Shown piece by piece: positions 23,586 through 35,433 of a DNA stretch of 64,000 nt; within the stretch, counting starts at the first letter, position 1; each line of letters begins with the position of its first letter. The position numbers were made by a program, and so were the translations under genes. The DNA comes from Brachypodium distachyon. Lineage: Eukaryota > Streptophyta > Magnoliopsida > Poales > Poaceae. The notes beneath the pieces are model-generated. The model had not been told where the DNA came from, did not search any database, and was given only the letters and a program-made list of their open reading frames with translations. The DNA is taken from positions 22,620,501 to 22,684,500 of the forward strand of contig NC_016132.3 of assembly GCF_000005505.3 (NCBI RefSeq), read 5' to 3'.

Positions 23586-25574
23586 GGACAACTCAGCGGG
23601 GCGATCCGGACTGGTCCGTTCGTGTTGAAAGGACACGCATTTCCGCCAGCGCCCGCACTTTTAGGTCTGGCTGGAACCATGTCTCTCTTAAATTTGGACC
23701 GGTTTTGCGTCTATCTGGACCGAACATGAATCGTACATCTCGTTCTTCCTAACTTCATAGTGGCTCGCCTGTCAGCGACTAGAACAAAGTCGTCCCCTCC
23801 CCATTCCTATCTCCCGACTCAGACTCCTGCCCCAGAGCCGTTGTCTATCTAACCACCCAGTCTCGCCGCCGCCTGCCGACATTCGAGTTGTCCCGGTGCG
23901 CACCATGGATTCTACGCCGCCGAAGCCGTGCCCGAGTTAAACTTTGGGCTGCCCGCGGCGCCCGCCATGGCCAGCTACGAGGAGTTCTTCTTTCACCATT
24001 TCATCGACACATGGTCCAATGAGCTCCGACGACGAAACCGAATTGCTGGTGACTGCGGCTCTTCTCATCCATCAGCACAACCAGAACCAATGTCCAATTC
24101 GTAGGGGTTCGATTAATAGCCGTGTGACGGCACTAGACCGCAACAGACAGGCCGACTATTTTCTTCTTTTCAGTGACTACTTCCATCGTGCCAACCCGTA
24201 TTTCCTGCCCATCTATTCGGGCGACGGTATTGGATGAGGAGGCCGCTGTTCAGGAATCTCATGAAAGGGGTGTCTAGATATGACGATTGCTTCATATGCA
24301 AGGCGGTCGCCTGCAGGAGGATTGGCTTCTCCACATATTAGAAATGCACGGCAATGATTTTTGGATGTTGTTTTATGGAGTTGTCGGTGACGCTCTTGAT
24401 GAGTATTTGTGCATGAGCAAGTTGACATGCCTTGAATCAATGTATAGATTCTGCACTGCGTGGTGGTTCAAGTGTTTGGTCCACAATATCTGAGAGCACT
24501 GACAGCCGCAGACACAGCCCGTTTGTTGTCGATCAATGAGTCCAGGGGTTCCCTGAGATGCTTGGAAGCATCGATTCTATGCACTAGGAGTGGAAGACAT
24601 GTCCATTCGGCTGGGAGGATGCATATATGCAATGGACATGGCGGAGGGTGCATCGTGATTCTTGAGGCGGTTGCATCGCATGTTCTTTGGATTTGACACT
24701 TTTTCTTCAGAAGGGCAGGCTTTCACAATGACAAACGTGCTTCAGCGCTCCCCGGCATTCTCTAAGCTTGCAAAAGGCGAAACTCCTGTGGTCAACTATG
24801 AGATCAATGGCCACCAGTACAACAAGGGGTGCAACCTAGCCGACGGTGTCTATCATGAGTGATAAACATTTGTGAAGACCATCTGCAGGCCTCAAGGAGA
24901 AAAAAGATGCAGATTTGCTAAAAAAAACAGGAGAGTGCTAGGAAGGATGTGAGCGGGCATTTGGAGTGCTGCAAGCTTGTTGGGTCATTGTTCGGCATCC
25001 TGCAAGAACATGGGAAGTGGAGATCACCCTGAGGTGATGACTGATTATGTGATCATGCACAATATGATTGTTAAGGATAAGCGGGATAAATCTATCTATG
25101 ATAAAGAGTGGGATTTCCGTGGAGAGTTAGTTGAACCTCAACCTGAACTTGCATCCTTCCAACAGTTTCTCCATACGCATCTTGAAATTCGGGATCGGAC
25201 AGCTCACAACCAACTACAAAATGATTTGGTTAAGCATATGTGGCAACATGTAGAAAATCGGTAGAGGATTTTCCATTTGTTTCAATGTTTGAACTATATT
25301 TATTTATTTGTACTATTTTGTATTGGATGATTCGTAATAATTCGAAACAGTTGCTTGAAGTTTATTTGCTTATGTGAGTTTGTATCGAATGGCCACAATT
25401 GCGAAATGCTTCTCTATTGTCGAACCGAATGGGTGGTCACGTTTAGGGGCACTGTCCGACCCCGACGAATTCAGGCTAGACTCGCTCGGCCGTTTTTCTG
25501 TCCGACCTGTGATTCAAACGGACCCAAACAAAAACTTTTGGACACCAATTTGGGTCTCCGTGATGGAGTTGCCC
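23586..25574 (+). mobile_element. PIF/Harbinger DNA transposon, decayed copy
   Basis: The right end GGAGTTGCCC (25565-25574) and the left end GGACAACTCA (23586-23595) are imperfect inverted termini of the Harbinger type. Between them is a plus-strand transposase pseudogene related to the copy at 3383-4677. No clear 3-bp duplication remains. Confidence 0.75.
23967..25264 (+). pseudogene. PIF/Harbinger transposase, heavily damaged
   Basis: Fragments match the first copy in order: ELLVTAALLIHQHNQNQCPI near 24030, VVGDALDEYLCMSKLTCLES near 24380, [20 protein letters not shown] near 24750, and the C-terminus MHNMIVKDKRDKSIYDKEWD ... HMWQHVENR (about 25057-25264). The regions of the first and second catalytic Asp are frameshifted and the Glu region (about 24950) is also out of frame. 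The protein is not functional. Confidence 0.85.
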
Positions 25575-27006
25575 TTGAAAGACAAATCAGGGCGGCTGCT
25601 GCCGTGCCGTCCGTGGAATCGGTCGCCGAACGGATGAGTTCCCTGGCTAGCATTCGCCCTCGTTTTCCTCATGTGGCGCGCGCGTCTCCAATGTTCACGT
25701 CTCATTGGTCCATGCTCTGTTACGGCTGAAGATACTCGGCCGTATGTCATGTTTGATGATGTAAGATAAGCTTGTGCAGTGGTGATCGAAATGTGGCTGT
25801 GGCCTGTGCTCTTGTCACTGTGTGTCGTCGTGGCAAGGCTCGGCAGCCAGCTGCTTTGTCCATGGTGAGTATACAGGCACACTTGCGTGGTCCGATCGCT
25901 AGTAAGACGACAGGAAGATGCACCAAACAGAAGTATGGGTCAAGAATTGCAAACAATCGTACTACCAAAATACTCTTCACTCTGAAAGTGTATCTCAGGA
26001 AAAAAAATTCTAGGACTGGGTACAGTTTCTCTAAAACGGAAGTACACTAAAAGTCAGCATCCGTGATGTGGGAAACGAAGAGGACGTATGATCCAAACTT
26101 CAAAAAGTGCTATCAGGAGGTAACTAAAAGTTGTTCGTTAGTGATTGTAGTTTGGGCAACATATACACGAGCCAAGGCAGATAATCACTAGGAGATCAGA
26201 CGGATACGACACATCGTCCGTGACGGCCTGACGGCTTGTCTCGGTTCTTCGCAGCGAGCATGCGGATCGTGAATTCGTGAGTTGGATCAGGACGCCCCAT
26301 TGACTGATCGACGAGGTAGAAGCCAGAAATAAGCACGGCCTTTTTCTTTTTTGGCGTGTCTATATCTAAGTTGTTAAACTTTTAAGCAAAATGCTTAAAT
26401 CTAAGTTGACAAATTAAAACCATTGAATTAGTATCTAGATTTCATTTTATTTTATTTTTTTCATCATCCGTTTCGAATATTAAAATATAAATCATATCTG
26501 ACAGCTGAAAAATCAACTTATCGCTAACAAAATATCTGACAAATTAGGTATAGCAAAAACCTTTTCTTTTTCCCACAGAAAAAGAAATCTTCAAGGACTT
26601 TCCGATGGAGCAAGCAAAATTATGAAACGCCTTCTGTCTCGGAATGACCCACTTTCCATGCTTTTCGTAATAAATGAATGAAAGGAATACTGCCGTGCAA
26701 GAATAAATACTTTACGTGTCATGCTTGAATGCCAAGAGAACCAGAGAAGTGACTATTGCCGTTCTTCGCCCAGCTGTCTTCGGTTTCTGTCTTTTTCATT
26801 AGTGCTGTGCATGACGAACTCAGATGGTTTACTAATAACTGCGGTTTCATACGCATCTAACAAGACACATTCGCCAGGCAATTTGTCAATATAAACCAAT
26901 CGGATTATTATTCAGGCTGAAGCTATCAAGCATGGCTCCGACTGGCGGGAGCTATATTTTGATGCCCGATGGCTGAGATGACACAGTTTGATAGCTGAGA
27001 TGACAC
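25575..27006. other. Intergenic, no gene recognised
   Basis: AT-rich beyond 26300. A 23-bp tandem duplication of GCTGAGATGACACAGTTTGA occurs at about 26970-27013. No coding region or RNA gene is recognised. Confidence 0.5.
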
Positions 27007-27027
27007 AGTTTGATAGTGATATTTTTT

Positions 27028-27455
27028 TTTAGTAAATTTCGCAAAACCACACCTTTGGGTAGTCGTGTCGCTGAATCATAGTTAACGAAAAATCTTTCAC
27101 AGAATCACACGTTTTGAGTCAAATTGTATCAGTCAGCCCGAAACCGCGCAGTTTTGCTTGATTTTTCAGCGGTGGGGCCCACCCGTCAGACGCCACGTCG
27201 GCCCCGAAAACTTGCGGGAGTGAGAAAGAGGCTGGGGTTTTAATCACGGGCTAACGGGTTAGGTCAGGTTGGGGCCGATGTGGCGTACAACAGGTGGGCT
27301 CACGTGTAAGAAATCAAGCGAAACCGCCAAATCACTCACTTTGGAGCTGACTGAGACAACTTGATTTAAAATGTGTGGTTCTGTGAACGATTTCCATTAA
27401 CTGTGATTCAGCGACACGACTGCCACAAAAAATATGGTTTTGTGAAAAAAAAATC
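27028..27455. mobile_element. Foldback MITE with long inverted arms
   Basis: The left arm starts near 27040 (GCAAAACCACACC, GTCGTGTCGCTGAATCATAG, TTCACAGAATCACAC) and is mirrored from about 27440 back to 27345 (CTGTGATTCAGCGACACGAC, GTGTGGTTCTGTGAACG). Arms extend about 165-200 bp with modest divergence and leave almost no unpaired centre. The direct repeat AGTTTGATAGTGAT (27007-27020) / AGTTTGACAGTGAT (27461-27474) flanks it and may be the target duplication. Confidence 0.85.
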
Positions 27456-27474
27456 CAGGTAGTTTGACAGTGAT

Positions 27475-28607
27475 CTTTGTTTCGCTCTTCCGTGTCCGAA
27501 GCGGCCGATGGTCCGTTCAACTGACTTTCTTTTGTTAGGGGTAACTGACAATTCTTAATCCATCGACGGAAGTAAAGTTCCTAATCTGCCCACGATGACA
27601 GTACGGTCAAGCTTTGGCTAGTGGAGTATCGTCCAGAGGAATTTAGTTCTCCTGGGGCGGCCGGATGGTGGTCGATTAATAAATTTCCGAGTACTAATCT
27701 GTACTGTAACTTGTACTCCTCATTCTTGTTCTTTGCACGCAATCGCTTTTTCTCTTTCTTTATGCTTATGCTCGGATGTATTCTGTTCGGTCAAAATAAG
27801 TGACGTGGATTTGTATGGACTAGAAAGAGTATCACGACTGTTGCGAGTGTTTGCGTACGATCGGATATGAATGTTAGAGAGCAACCCATTCGTATTATAC
27901 GTGTTTTGACTTGTCGCTCCATTAGGCTTATGTAACTCGCGCCAATCCATGCCGAAGAAGTGTTTTTAATTTGCAAGAATTCTTGAGATATCCTTGGTAG
28001 ATTTCGCAAGGCTACCTTGCTTAAATGAAGATTTCATCCCGTGAGGTAGACCGACGCCTGACGGCTCCATAGCCAACGTGTTATGACTTAGAATGGGCAC
28101 CGGCCACCGGAAGAGAAAAGGTGGCTTAGTTCAGCTAACCGGTCAACCTCGGCCTACAGTTGCGGGCGTGTCCTTGATTTCGGTAATTTTTTTTTGGACA
28201 TAGTCATGTCGAAATTAAAAAAAGAAATGGTCGAAATGGACCTTGTGCGCAGCAGGTGCAGATACTCGAGAGAATCCATGGGATCAGACGAGCATCCGGT
28301 TCGATCTCTGTTACGGTTTAGGGACTCCTCTCTTATCTTCGGTTCATGTTTGCTGTTCGTTCGCTAGCCTTGATTCATCTATCATTTTCTTTCTCAATGG
28401 TGTCTGCGTGCCAGCCCACAGGCTCGGCTTGTCCCAACAACGGGCTGCAATAGGCCCATCCAGAATTCTAGGCCGAGTCCATGGTCCGCAAAACAGAACA
28501 TCTCGATGCCACAGCCTCCTCCATCCCCAACGAGGCTGCTCAAAGCGAGCGCACAGCTCCGTCTACAGTAGTACATTTCCGTTCCGGAAGTTGCCCCGTC
28601 AATAGAA
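27475..28607. other. Intergenic, no gene recognised
   Basis: No conserved frame. Frames of 60-120 codons at 27621-28605 lack domains or gene-like signals. Confidence 0.5.
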
Positions 28608-29346
28608 TTGTCAGAAATGGCCCCTCATGATAAAAGTGGCCTGGCGGAAACGTCCGGAAGGCGTCACGTCCAATTTCATTGGTGGAAGGTAGTTAACTCC
28701 AATTGCATTGAAGAAAGGACCTTAAGTCCAATTTCATTGACGGAAACCCTATGCATGGACATTTTAGGACAGCGGGCATGTCCGATTGATTTTCTTTTTC
28801 GTTTTCTTCTTATGTTTACTGATCTGGTTCTGATATTTGTAAAATTTATTTGAAGATCCAAACAACTCCAATCTTTATGAAATTTTGATGATAAGTTTAA
28901 AAATGTTATTATCCACTTACAGTAATAGTTTCAATTATTTTGGAGCAAATTTGACTCTGCGATTTATTTGAATTCAAAACTTGTTTAATTCAAAGTTGCT
29001 CCAAAATAATCGAAAATTTTATTGTAGGTGGGTAACACCATTTTAAACTTACCTTCAAAGTTCTGTATAGATCAGAGTTCGTTTGAATTTTCAAATAAAT
29101 TTATAAATATCAAAAGAAGTAGGTGTAAGAAAAAAAAAGGTATAACAATCTTGCGGGCTCATCTCCTCTAAAGTGTCCATGTATAAGCTTTCCGCCAATG
29201 CAATTGGATATAAGACCCTTCCTTCAATGCAATTGGATTTAAGTACATTACTCCAATGACATTGGCAAGAAGTGCATCGTGGCGTCTTCCGGACGTTCTG
29301 ACAGGCCACTTTTTTTGTTTGTTCGGCAGGTGGCATTTCCTGACAT
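28608..29346. repeat. Long foldback (inverted repeat) of about 740 bp
   Basis: Left arm phrases GTGGCCTG, AACGTCCGGAAG, TCCAATTGCATTGAAG, CATGGACATTTTAG and TTATTTTGGAGCAA recur as reverse complements in the opposite order on the right (TTGCTCCAAAATAA near 28993, CTAAAGTGTCCATG near 29170, CTTCAATGCAATTGGA near 29222, CTTCCGGACGTT near 29287). The arms are about 330-350 bp and meet at a loop of about 40 bp near 28956-28992. No protein is encoded. Confidence 0.88.
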
Positions 29347-31275
29347 TTCCGTTTGGCACGAGGGCCAATGGTGCAAAAATTTCTCCGTCCCGTGACCGTG
29401 AACAGTAAAACTACCTGCAAACCTCAATTTACCGAGAAACCAAACGTACGCACCAGCTGTCCAGCTTCAGTAGGCGCGGCAACTACCCCCATCATCGGAA
29501 AGAGGCAATTTGCTCATGCCGCACAAAGGCTTCGTACACCGCAGCCCACTCCGTGATGCCGGCCTGCGCTTATTAGACAGGCCTGCGACTGCGAGTACGT
29601 GGTACCGGAAAAGTGCATTAATAATAGAGCGAATGTACCTGCTGTCAAAATAAATAAATAGAGCGAATGTACCCACGGTGCGGTTCGGCTCGGCACTGCA
29701 CGCCGCCATGCTTTGCCCTCCGTAACGCTGTCGGTGCAGCAACACAGCACCGGCTAGTCTGAGCCAGTGATGAGGGATACGAGTAGTACAAATAATGGCT
29801 TGCGGGGGGTCCCACCTGTCACAGGTCCGATCAGTCAATGCCTGCTTTGACCTGTCCCCAGTCCTTTGGGATCTATCCTCGCCACAAAGCTCGATCCGCC
29901 TTGGAACTTGGTCCGAGCAGCAGTATAACTAGTCCTCGTCCATCCAATATACAGTATGAGGTATGCAGGTATGACAAGATTGTAAATTTAACTAACAAAA
30001 TATAAGTTATACTATTTCATAAAAAAATAATTAGATTTTTAATCAAATGAACATTCCAATGATATGTTTTTTACGTCATATAATTTATATTTATATTGGG
30101 AGGGAGGGAGTACGGTCCTCTTGTCTTTGGAAGGGCTAAACAACGTGTTCCGAGCACTCCGAGCGGCGAGGAGAGATGGACAAAAGGTCCTCCCTTTCGA
30201 CCCGGCTCACATGCCCCCTCGTTGTTCTCCAAGCGCCAGTACGTAGTACTACATCTCTTGTGCATTGCTCTCGGGACCCTGATTAATCTAATCCTAAACC
30301 CCGTAACGCTGTGCCGTAACAGCAGTGTTTATACTAGTAGTACTCCTACTCAATTTAATTAATTCTAAACACCTTGATGCCTACTCCTCGATCTTGTGCG
30401 TGCGACATGAGCCATGAGCTAGGCTTCTTCCTGTTGTCTCTGTTCCCCCCATGGCCAGATCTGAATCGCGAGCAGATGCAGCTTGCACAAACCGCAATGG
30501 CCTGGCCCTGGCCGCCGGCATGATGAGATGCGAGCTAGTAGCGATCGAGCCCTATTCGATTTGGAAAACGTTATCTCACCATGTGTTCGTTGTTGCTGGC
30601 TCACTCTTGTCTTGGCTGCCTTTTGCTGGTAAGGATCGAGGAGCCATGAGTGAATTAGCGTGACACGCACATGCGTGCCCGGTGCCCCACCTTCCAGATT
30701 AGCCGAAAGGTAAAAAAAGCACCGGGAATTGCAATGCAGCGAAGAGCGAGAGCATCAGATCAGCGCGTGCCTACGGTCTGGAGTACTAGCGGCTGGCCAC
30801 CTACGGCCATCTCTGCGAGTCTCTCGTCTAGAATCTAGAACAGTGCCCTTGGATTTACTGCAGGGTGCAGTGCACGGAGATGGCGCCCTCGATGCGCTCT
30901 AATTAACGGGCCACGTGATCCCGTTTAGCAAGATGTGCGTGCGCGTGCGTGAGAGAAAGAGTGTTTGTGCGTGAGAGAGAGGCAGAATCTTTGACCATCC
31001 AGTGCCACGGGCCACACAGCGGCCTTGCACGATGAAGACTTGTAAATGCTGCCTCTGTGACTGTGAGGAGTAAAATTAGACGAGGGGCAACATGAATGGA
31101 TGATCGTATCAATTACGCGGGATTACATGCACGTACTAAAGCTGGTTAACCTGGATCTGCTCGTTTGACAGTCGAGTCGAGCAGTGTTTGTTTGGTTCTC
31201 GGCCGAACCTAACTTTAGTTTCAGTCGTGCTAAGAAAATTTAATTTATTAGTATTGCTAAATTAAATTAATTAGT
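29347..31275. other. Intergenic, no gene recognised
   Basis: The right end of a Stowaway-like element (GGGAGGGAGGGAGTA near 30098-30112) can be seen, but no matching left end. A GA-rich run (GTGAGAGAAAGAGTG... near 30948-30982) is present. No gene. Confidence 0.45.
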
Positions 31276-31285
31276 ATTGCTATGC

Positions 31286-34268
31286 AACGCTTGGACAGGG
31301 TGTTTTCTACGGTGGATTGGGAGATGATGCTTCCTAATGCTTATCTCTCGGCGTTCAGCACGGCCACCTCCGATCATAGCCCCTTGATCCTTGACTTGGC
31401 GGCTGATCTGAGGGTGAGCAGGAGATTTCATTTTGAAACTTTTTGGCCCAAGGTTCCGGGCTTTTTGGAGGTGGTGACCACGGCGTGGTCTGAGCTGGCT
31501 CACATTGTCAAACCCTTGCAGCGGATCGCTGCGAGACTTCGGTTGACCGCTAAGCGCCTCAAGAGTTGGAGCGACAAATTTGTGGGCAACACTAAGTTGC
31601 AGATTCTGGTCGCGACCGAGATTATCATGCGCTTCGATGTGGCTATGGAGGAGAGAGCGTTGTCTGCTCAGGAACGGCAACTCGGCTCGCTTCTGAAGAA
31701 GAAGCTTCTTGTCCTTTGTTAGCTGGAGAGGACGATTGCACGCCAACAGTCTCGCTTGCTGTGGATCAAGGAGGGTGACGCCAACACTAAGTTCTTCCAT
31801 CTTCACGCCAACCAATGGAGGCGCAAGAATTTTATTGCGTCTCTCCAGGTGGACGGGCGGCTAGTCTCAGACCATGATGGGCTTTCCTCGGCGGCTGATG
31901 CTTTCTTTGGCAACCTTTTGGGCTCTGTGGAGGACCGGGAGTTTGCCTTGAACTCCCAATTCTTGGGCCTTGTCCCGGGCCAGCCTCTGGGCCTCGATGA
32001 GGATTTCTCTGAGGAGGAGGTGTGGCGGGCGGTGAGGGAGCTACCGCCCGATAAGTGCCCCGGGCCGGATGGGTTCACAGGCCGGTTCTTCATCTCTTGT
32101 TGGGGGATTATTAAGGCGGATGTTTTGGCCTGTTTCCGGTCCTTCTCCTCCCTAGATCGCAGGGGCTTGGAGGCGGTCAATCAAGCCTACATCCGCCTGC
32201 TCCCCAAACATCAAGTTGCGGAATCTATTCGGGACTTTTGTCCGATTAGTCTTATCCATGCGATTGGGAAACTGATTGCTAAGGTTTTAGCTAATCGTCT
32301 TGGGCCGGAGCTTCCTCGTCTGGTGGGGCCACACCAGGGAGCTTTCGTGAGGGGGCGTTGTCTACATGACAACTTCCAGTTGGTGCAAGGCACGGCGCGG
32401 TGGTTACACAGCGCGAGGCAACCGGCGATTCTCCTAAAGCTCGACATCACTAAGGCCTTTGACTCTCTCAATTGGTCCTTTTTGTTTGATGTCTTGCGCT
32501 GGCTCGGCTTTGGGAGAAGGTGGATTGGCTGGGTTGGTGCGCTGCTCGGAACGTCCTCTACCCGTGTGTTGATCAATGGGATACCCGGGGGTGATATTCT
32601 GCACCAACGTGGTCTGCGCCACGGGGACCCACTTTCTCCTATGCTTTTCATTTTGGCCATGGATGTCCTCAATGATTTGCTGAGGAAGGCGGAGGACTGT
32701 GGGTTGTTTTGGCCTCTGGTTCGTCGGGGGCTCAGACAAAGATCTTCTTTCTTTGCGGATGATGCGGTCATCTTCCTCAAGCCGACCGACCTGGAGTTGA
32801 TGTCCTGTGTGACCATCCTTGAGGACTTCGGGAGTGCTTCCGGGCTGCGTGTTAACTTTGGCAAGATATCTGCCCATCCCATCCGTTGCACGGCCGATCA
32901 GATGTCGCTTGTGGCGCAACGGCTTGGTTGCGTGGTCCAAGGTTTTCCTTGTTGTTATCTAGGCATTCCTCTTGGTTTGCAAAAGCCTTCGGCTGCCTAG
33001 TTGCACACCTTGATCGACAAGGTTTCGGGCAAGTCGAAGATGTGGTCGGCCCCAATGCTCTCCTCCGGGGGACGACTAACTCTTGTTCAGTCGACGCTTT
33101 GCGCTATGCCGGTGTATGCGATGCTCTCCATTGACCTCTCGGTGAAGATCATCACGGACATTGAGAAGATTTGCCGTGGGTTCCTATGGAAGGGTAGGAA
33201 GGAGGTCCGTGGGGGTCACTGCCCGGTGGCTTGGGACGTTGTTTGCTCGCCAAAGGCCGTTGGTGGTCTCGGGCTACCAAATTTGAGACTACTCAACGCC
33301 GCTCTGCGTGCCCGATGGTGCTGGCTCCAAAGAACCGATGGTGGGAGGCCCTGGGTTGATCTCAATCTCCAGGTTTCCGACTTGTCTACCCAGCTGTTTC
33401 ACGCAGCGGTCACGGTCTTCCTCGGTGATGGGCGAAGCACTCTCTTCTGGAGTGATCGCTGGGTTGATGGGGCCAGTCTTGAGCAGATTGCCCCTAACCT
33501 TGTGGCTAGGTTAAACGGCAGGGCACGATCGATTTCGGTGGCCGACGCTCTTGATGACAATGCATGGGTGCACGGTGTGGGCGCGACCATGGTGGTGCAG
33601 TTCTTCAACGAATTCTTTGCGGTCTGGGAGGTGGCCCAATCGGTGGTGCTTGGTGATTGTGCCGACCGCTTCCGTTGGAACTGGGGTGGCTTTGGTGTCT
33701 ACTCGGCTTCTTCCACCTATGGAGCCTTCTTCTCTGGGAGAGAGATGGCGCCCTGCGCCGATGAGCTTTGGTGCTCCAGAGCACCTAGCCGTTGCAAGGT
33801 GTTTGTGTGGCTTGCGCTCCGAGACAGATGTTGGACGGCTGACCGTCTGAGTCGGCGTGGTCTGCCGCACCCTGCACGGTTTCCCTTCTGTGATCAGGCG
33901 CCAGAGACTATCTCCCATCTCTTGATCAGTTGTGTTTTTGCAAGGCAGGTCTGGACCGTGTTCTTGGGAAGGTGGCAGCGCCTGGACTTGATGCCGGTCG
34001 GAGAGTGTCTCTGAAACGGTGGTGGTCTGGACTTTCGTTGGCCAATAGGAAGGTGCGCAGGGACTTCGCTACCGGAGCCATTCTCCTTTGCTGGTGCCTT
34101 TGGAGACATAGGAACTCGATTGTGTTCGATGGAGAGAGGCCTAGCGTGCACTTGGTGACGCAATCTATCGTGCAGGAGGGCGCGGCATGGATGAGTGCGG
34201 GGCTCTTTAAGCATGAGATCATGAGCTCATTTGTAGGTGTGCGTGAGTTGTGGACTGTAAGTGAGTAA
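31286..34268 (+). pseudogene. LINE ORF2: endonuclease end, reverse transcriptase, zf-RVT; nearly intact
   Basis: One frame runs from 31286 to 34014, broken only by TAG at 31720 and TAG at 32998; a single frameshift near 33960-34010 then moves the tail to the frame ending at 34268. The endonuclease end keeps the SDHSPLIL motif. RT motifs in order: LLPKHQ..FCPISLIHAIGKLIAK (about 32200), LKLDITKAFDSLNW (about 32440), GLRHGDPLSPMLFILAMD (about 32610) and the FADD catalytic site at 32752-32763. Then come the post-RT region (GGLGLPNLRLLNAALRARW) and zf-RVT (APSRCKVFVWLALRDRCW, FCDQAPETISHLLISC). With so few disabling changes, the copy is probably young. Confidence 0.93.
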
Positions 34269-34364
34269 TTCGTGAAGCGTTGGCCTAGGGCCGTGTAACC
34301 GCATCGCGGTAACTCTTCTTCAATATATGATACACCTGCTCCGGTGTATTCTAGAAAAAAAAGA
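31286..34364 (+). mobile_element. 5'-truncated LINE with target-site duplication and A-tail
   Basis: GTATTGCTATGC (31274-31285) precedes the element and GAATTGCTATGC (34363-34374) follows it, 11 of 12 identical. The tail has eight As (34355-34362). A 7-bp stem hairpin ATACACC/GGTGTAT at 34330-34349 sits just before the tail, as in other plant LINEs. The element starts inside the endonuclease domain. Confidence 0.93.
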
Positions 34365-34374
34365 ATTGCTATGC

Positions 34375-35433
34375 TCCGTGCGTCCCGTTTTCTCTCAGCC
34401 ATGCTTTGCGACGAACCACGTCTTACCTAAGCTTAGCCTTACTTTCAACGGAAATACGGAAAAAAAAGAAGTTTATCCAGCTTTGTTGCGACAAAAGTAG
34501 CTATGAAACAAAGAAGCTCCAAGTCTGAAGTAATTTTTTTACATTCAGTAGGATGAAAGCACTTACGGAGTACAGTATCTGATTAAATATGACTGCAGCA
34601 AGATCGCCACAATGTGCAATCAGGGTAGATTAATGCGTGAGTTTACTACCATTCAGGGCGAATTATCACGAGACAAACTTAAACGCATATAGGAGTACTC
34701 TGTCACAGACTCACAGGCACGCACAGAGACGGACAGTAAGAAAACCCAACGATTTACTCCTGCCAGGCCGAAAACTTACCTGGCGTCCTCCTCTCCTCCG
34801 TGTGAGTCCCCTCGCCACCGTAAAACACGATCTGCCAGTTTTACTTTTACCAAATCGCCAACCCGCAGTTGAAGTCTACGGGGCTGTTTGGTTCTTACCA
34901 AATCGCCAACACTCTCAGGCTCCTCCCTCTTCTCATTCCATTCACCATGACCCCAACACAGGACTGAGCAGCGCCCCTCGCAAATCCATGGCCCCCCTCG
35001 TGTTCCGCATCCCCGGAACATCTTTCCGGTGATGTGAGCGAAGCGCAAGCAGCTTTTGCACATACTGGACTGAGTGAGCAGTGCATTGCATCCGCTTTAT
35101 CTCCCAGCTAGCAGCTCCACTGCTGCCATTTGCCACTGCCAGTGTCAGTCTCAATAATAAACGTACCTCCACGCAGCTCGTCCACGTGCCCCGCGCCCGT
35201 GTCACGCTCCCGCGCGGGCACCGCTCCGCCTGCCTCCGTCGTCGCCATTCGCCTCGCTCACGAGTCCACGCCACCTTTAGCTCCCGCCCCGTTTGTTTTC
35301 TTGCTCGTCATCCTTCTTTCCGGTGGACACAACAGTGGCTAGTGGCTAGGCGGCGTCGGGGCTAGCCGGGCAATGCCGACGACGTCGCGGGCGTAGGGTG
35401 GCGCGCCGCAGCCTGCAGTGCTAGCTGCAGGGG
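34375..35433 (+). promoter_or_regulatory. Upstream region and leader of the DUF630/632 gene
   Basis: No coding frame is recognised. GC content rises sharply from about 35170, as usual for the leader of a grass gene. No clear TATA box can be assigned. Confidence 0.4.

Noticed and set aside
30000..30112. Right half of a Stowaway-like element
   Set aside because: Only the GGGAGGGAGTA end is visible; no matching left end could be found, so no element is bounded.
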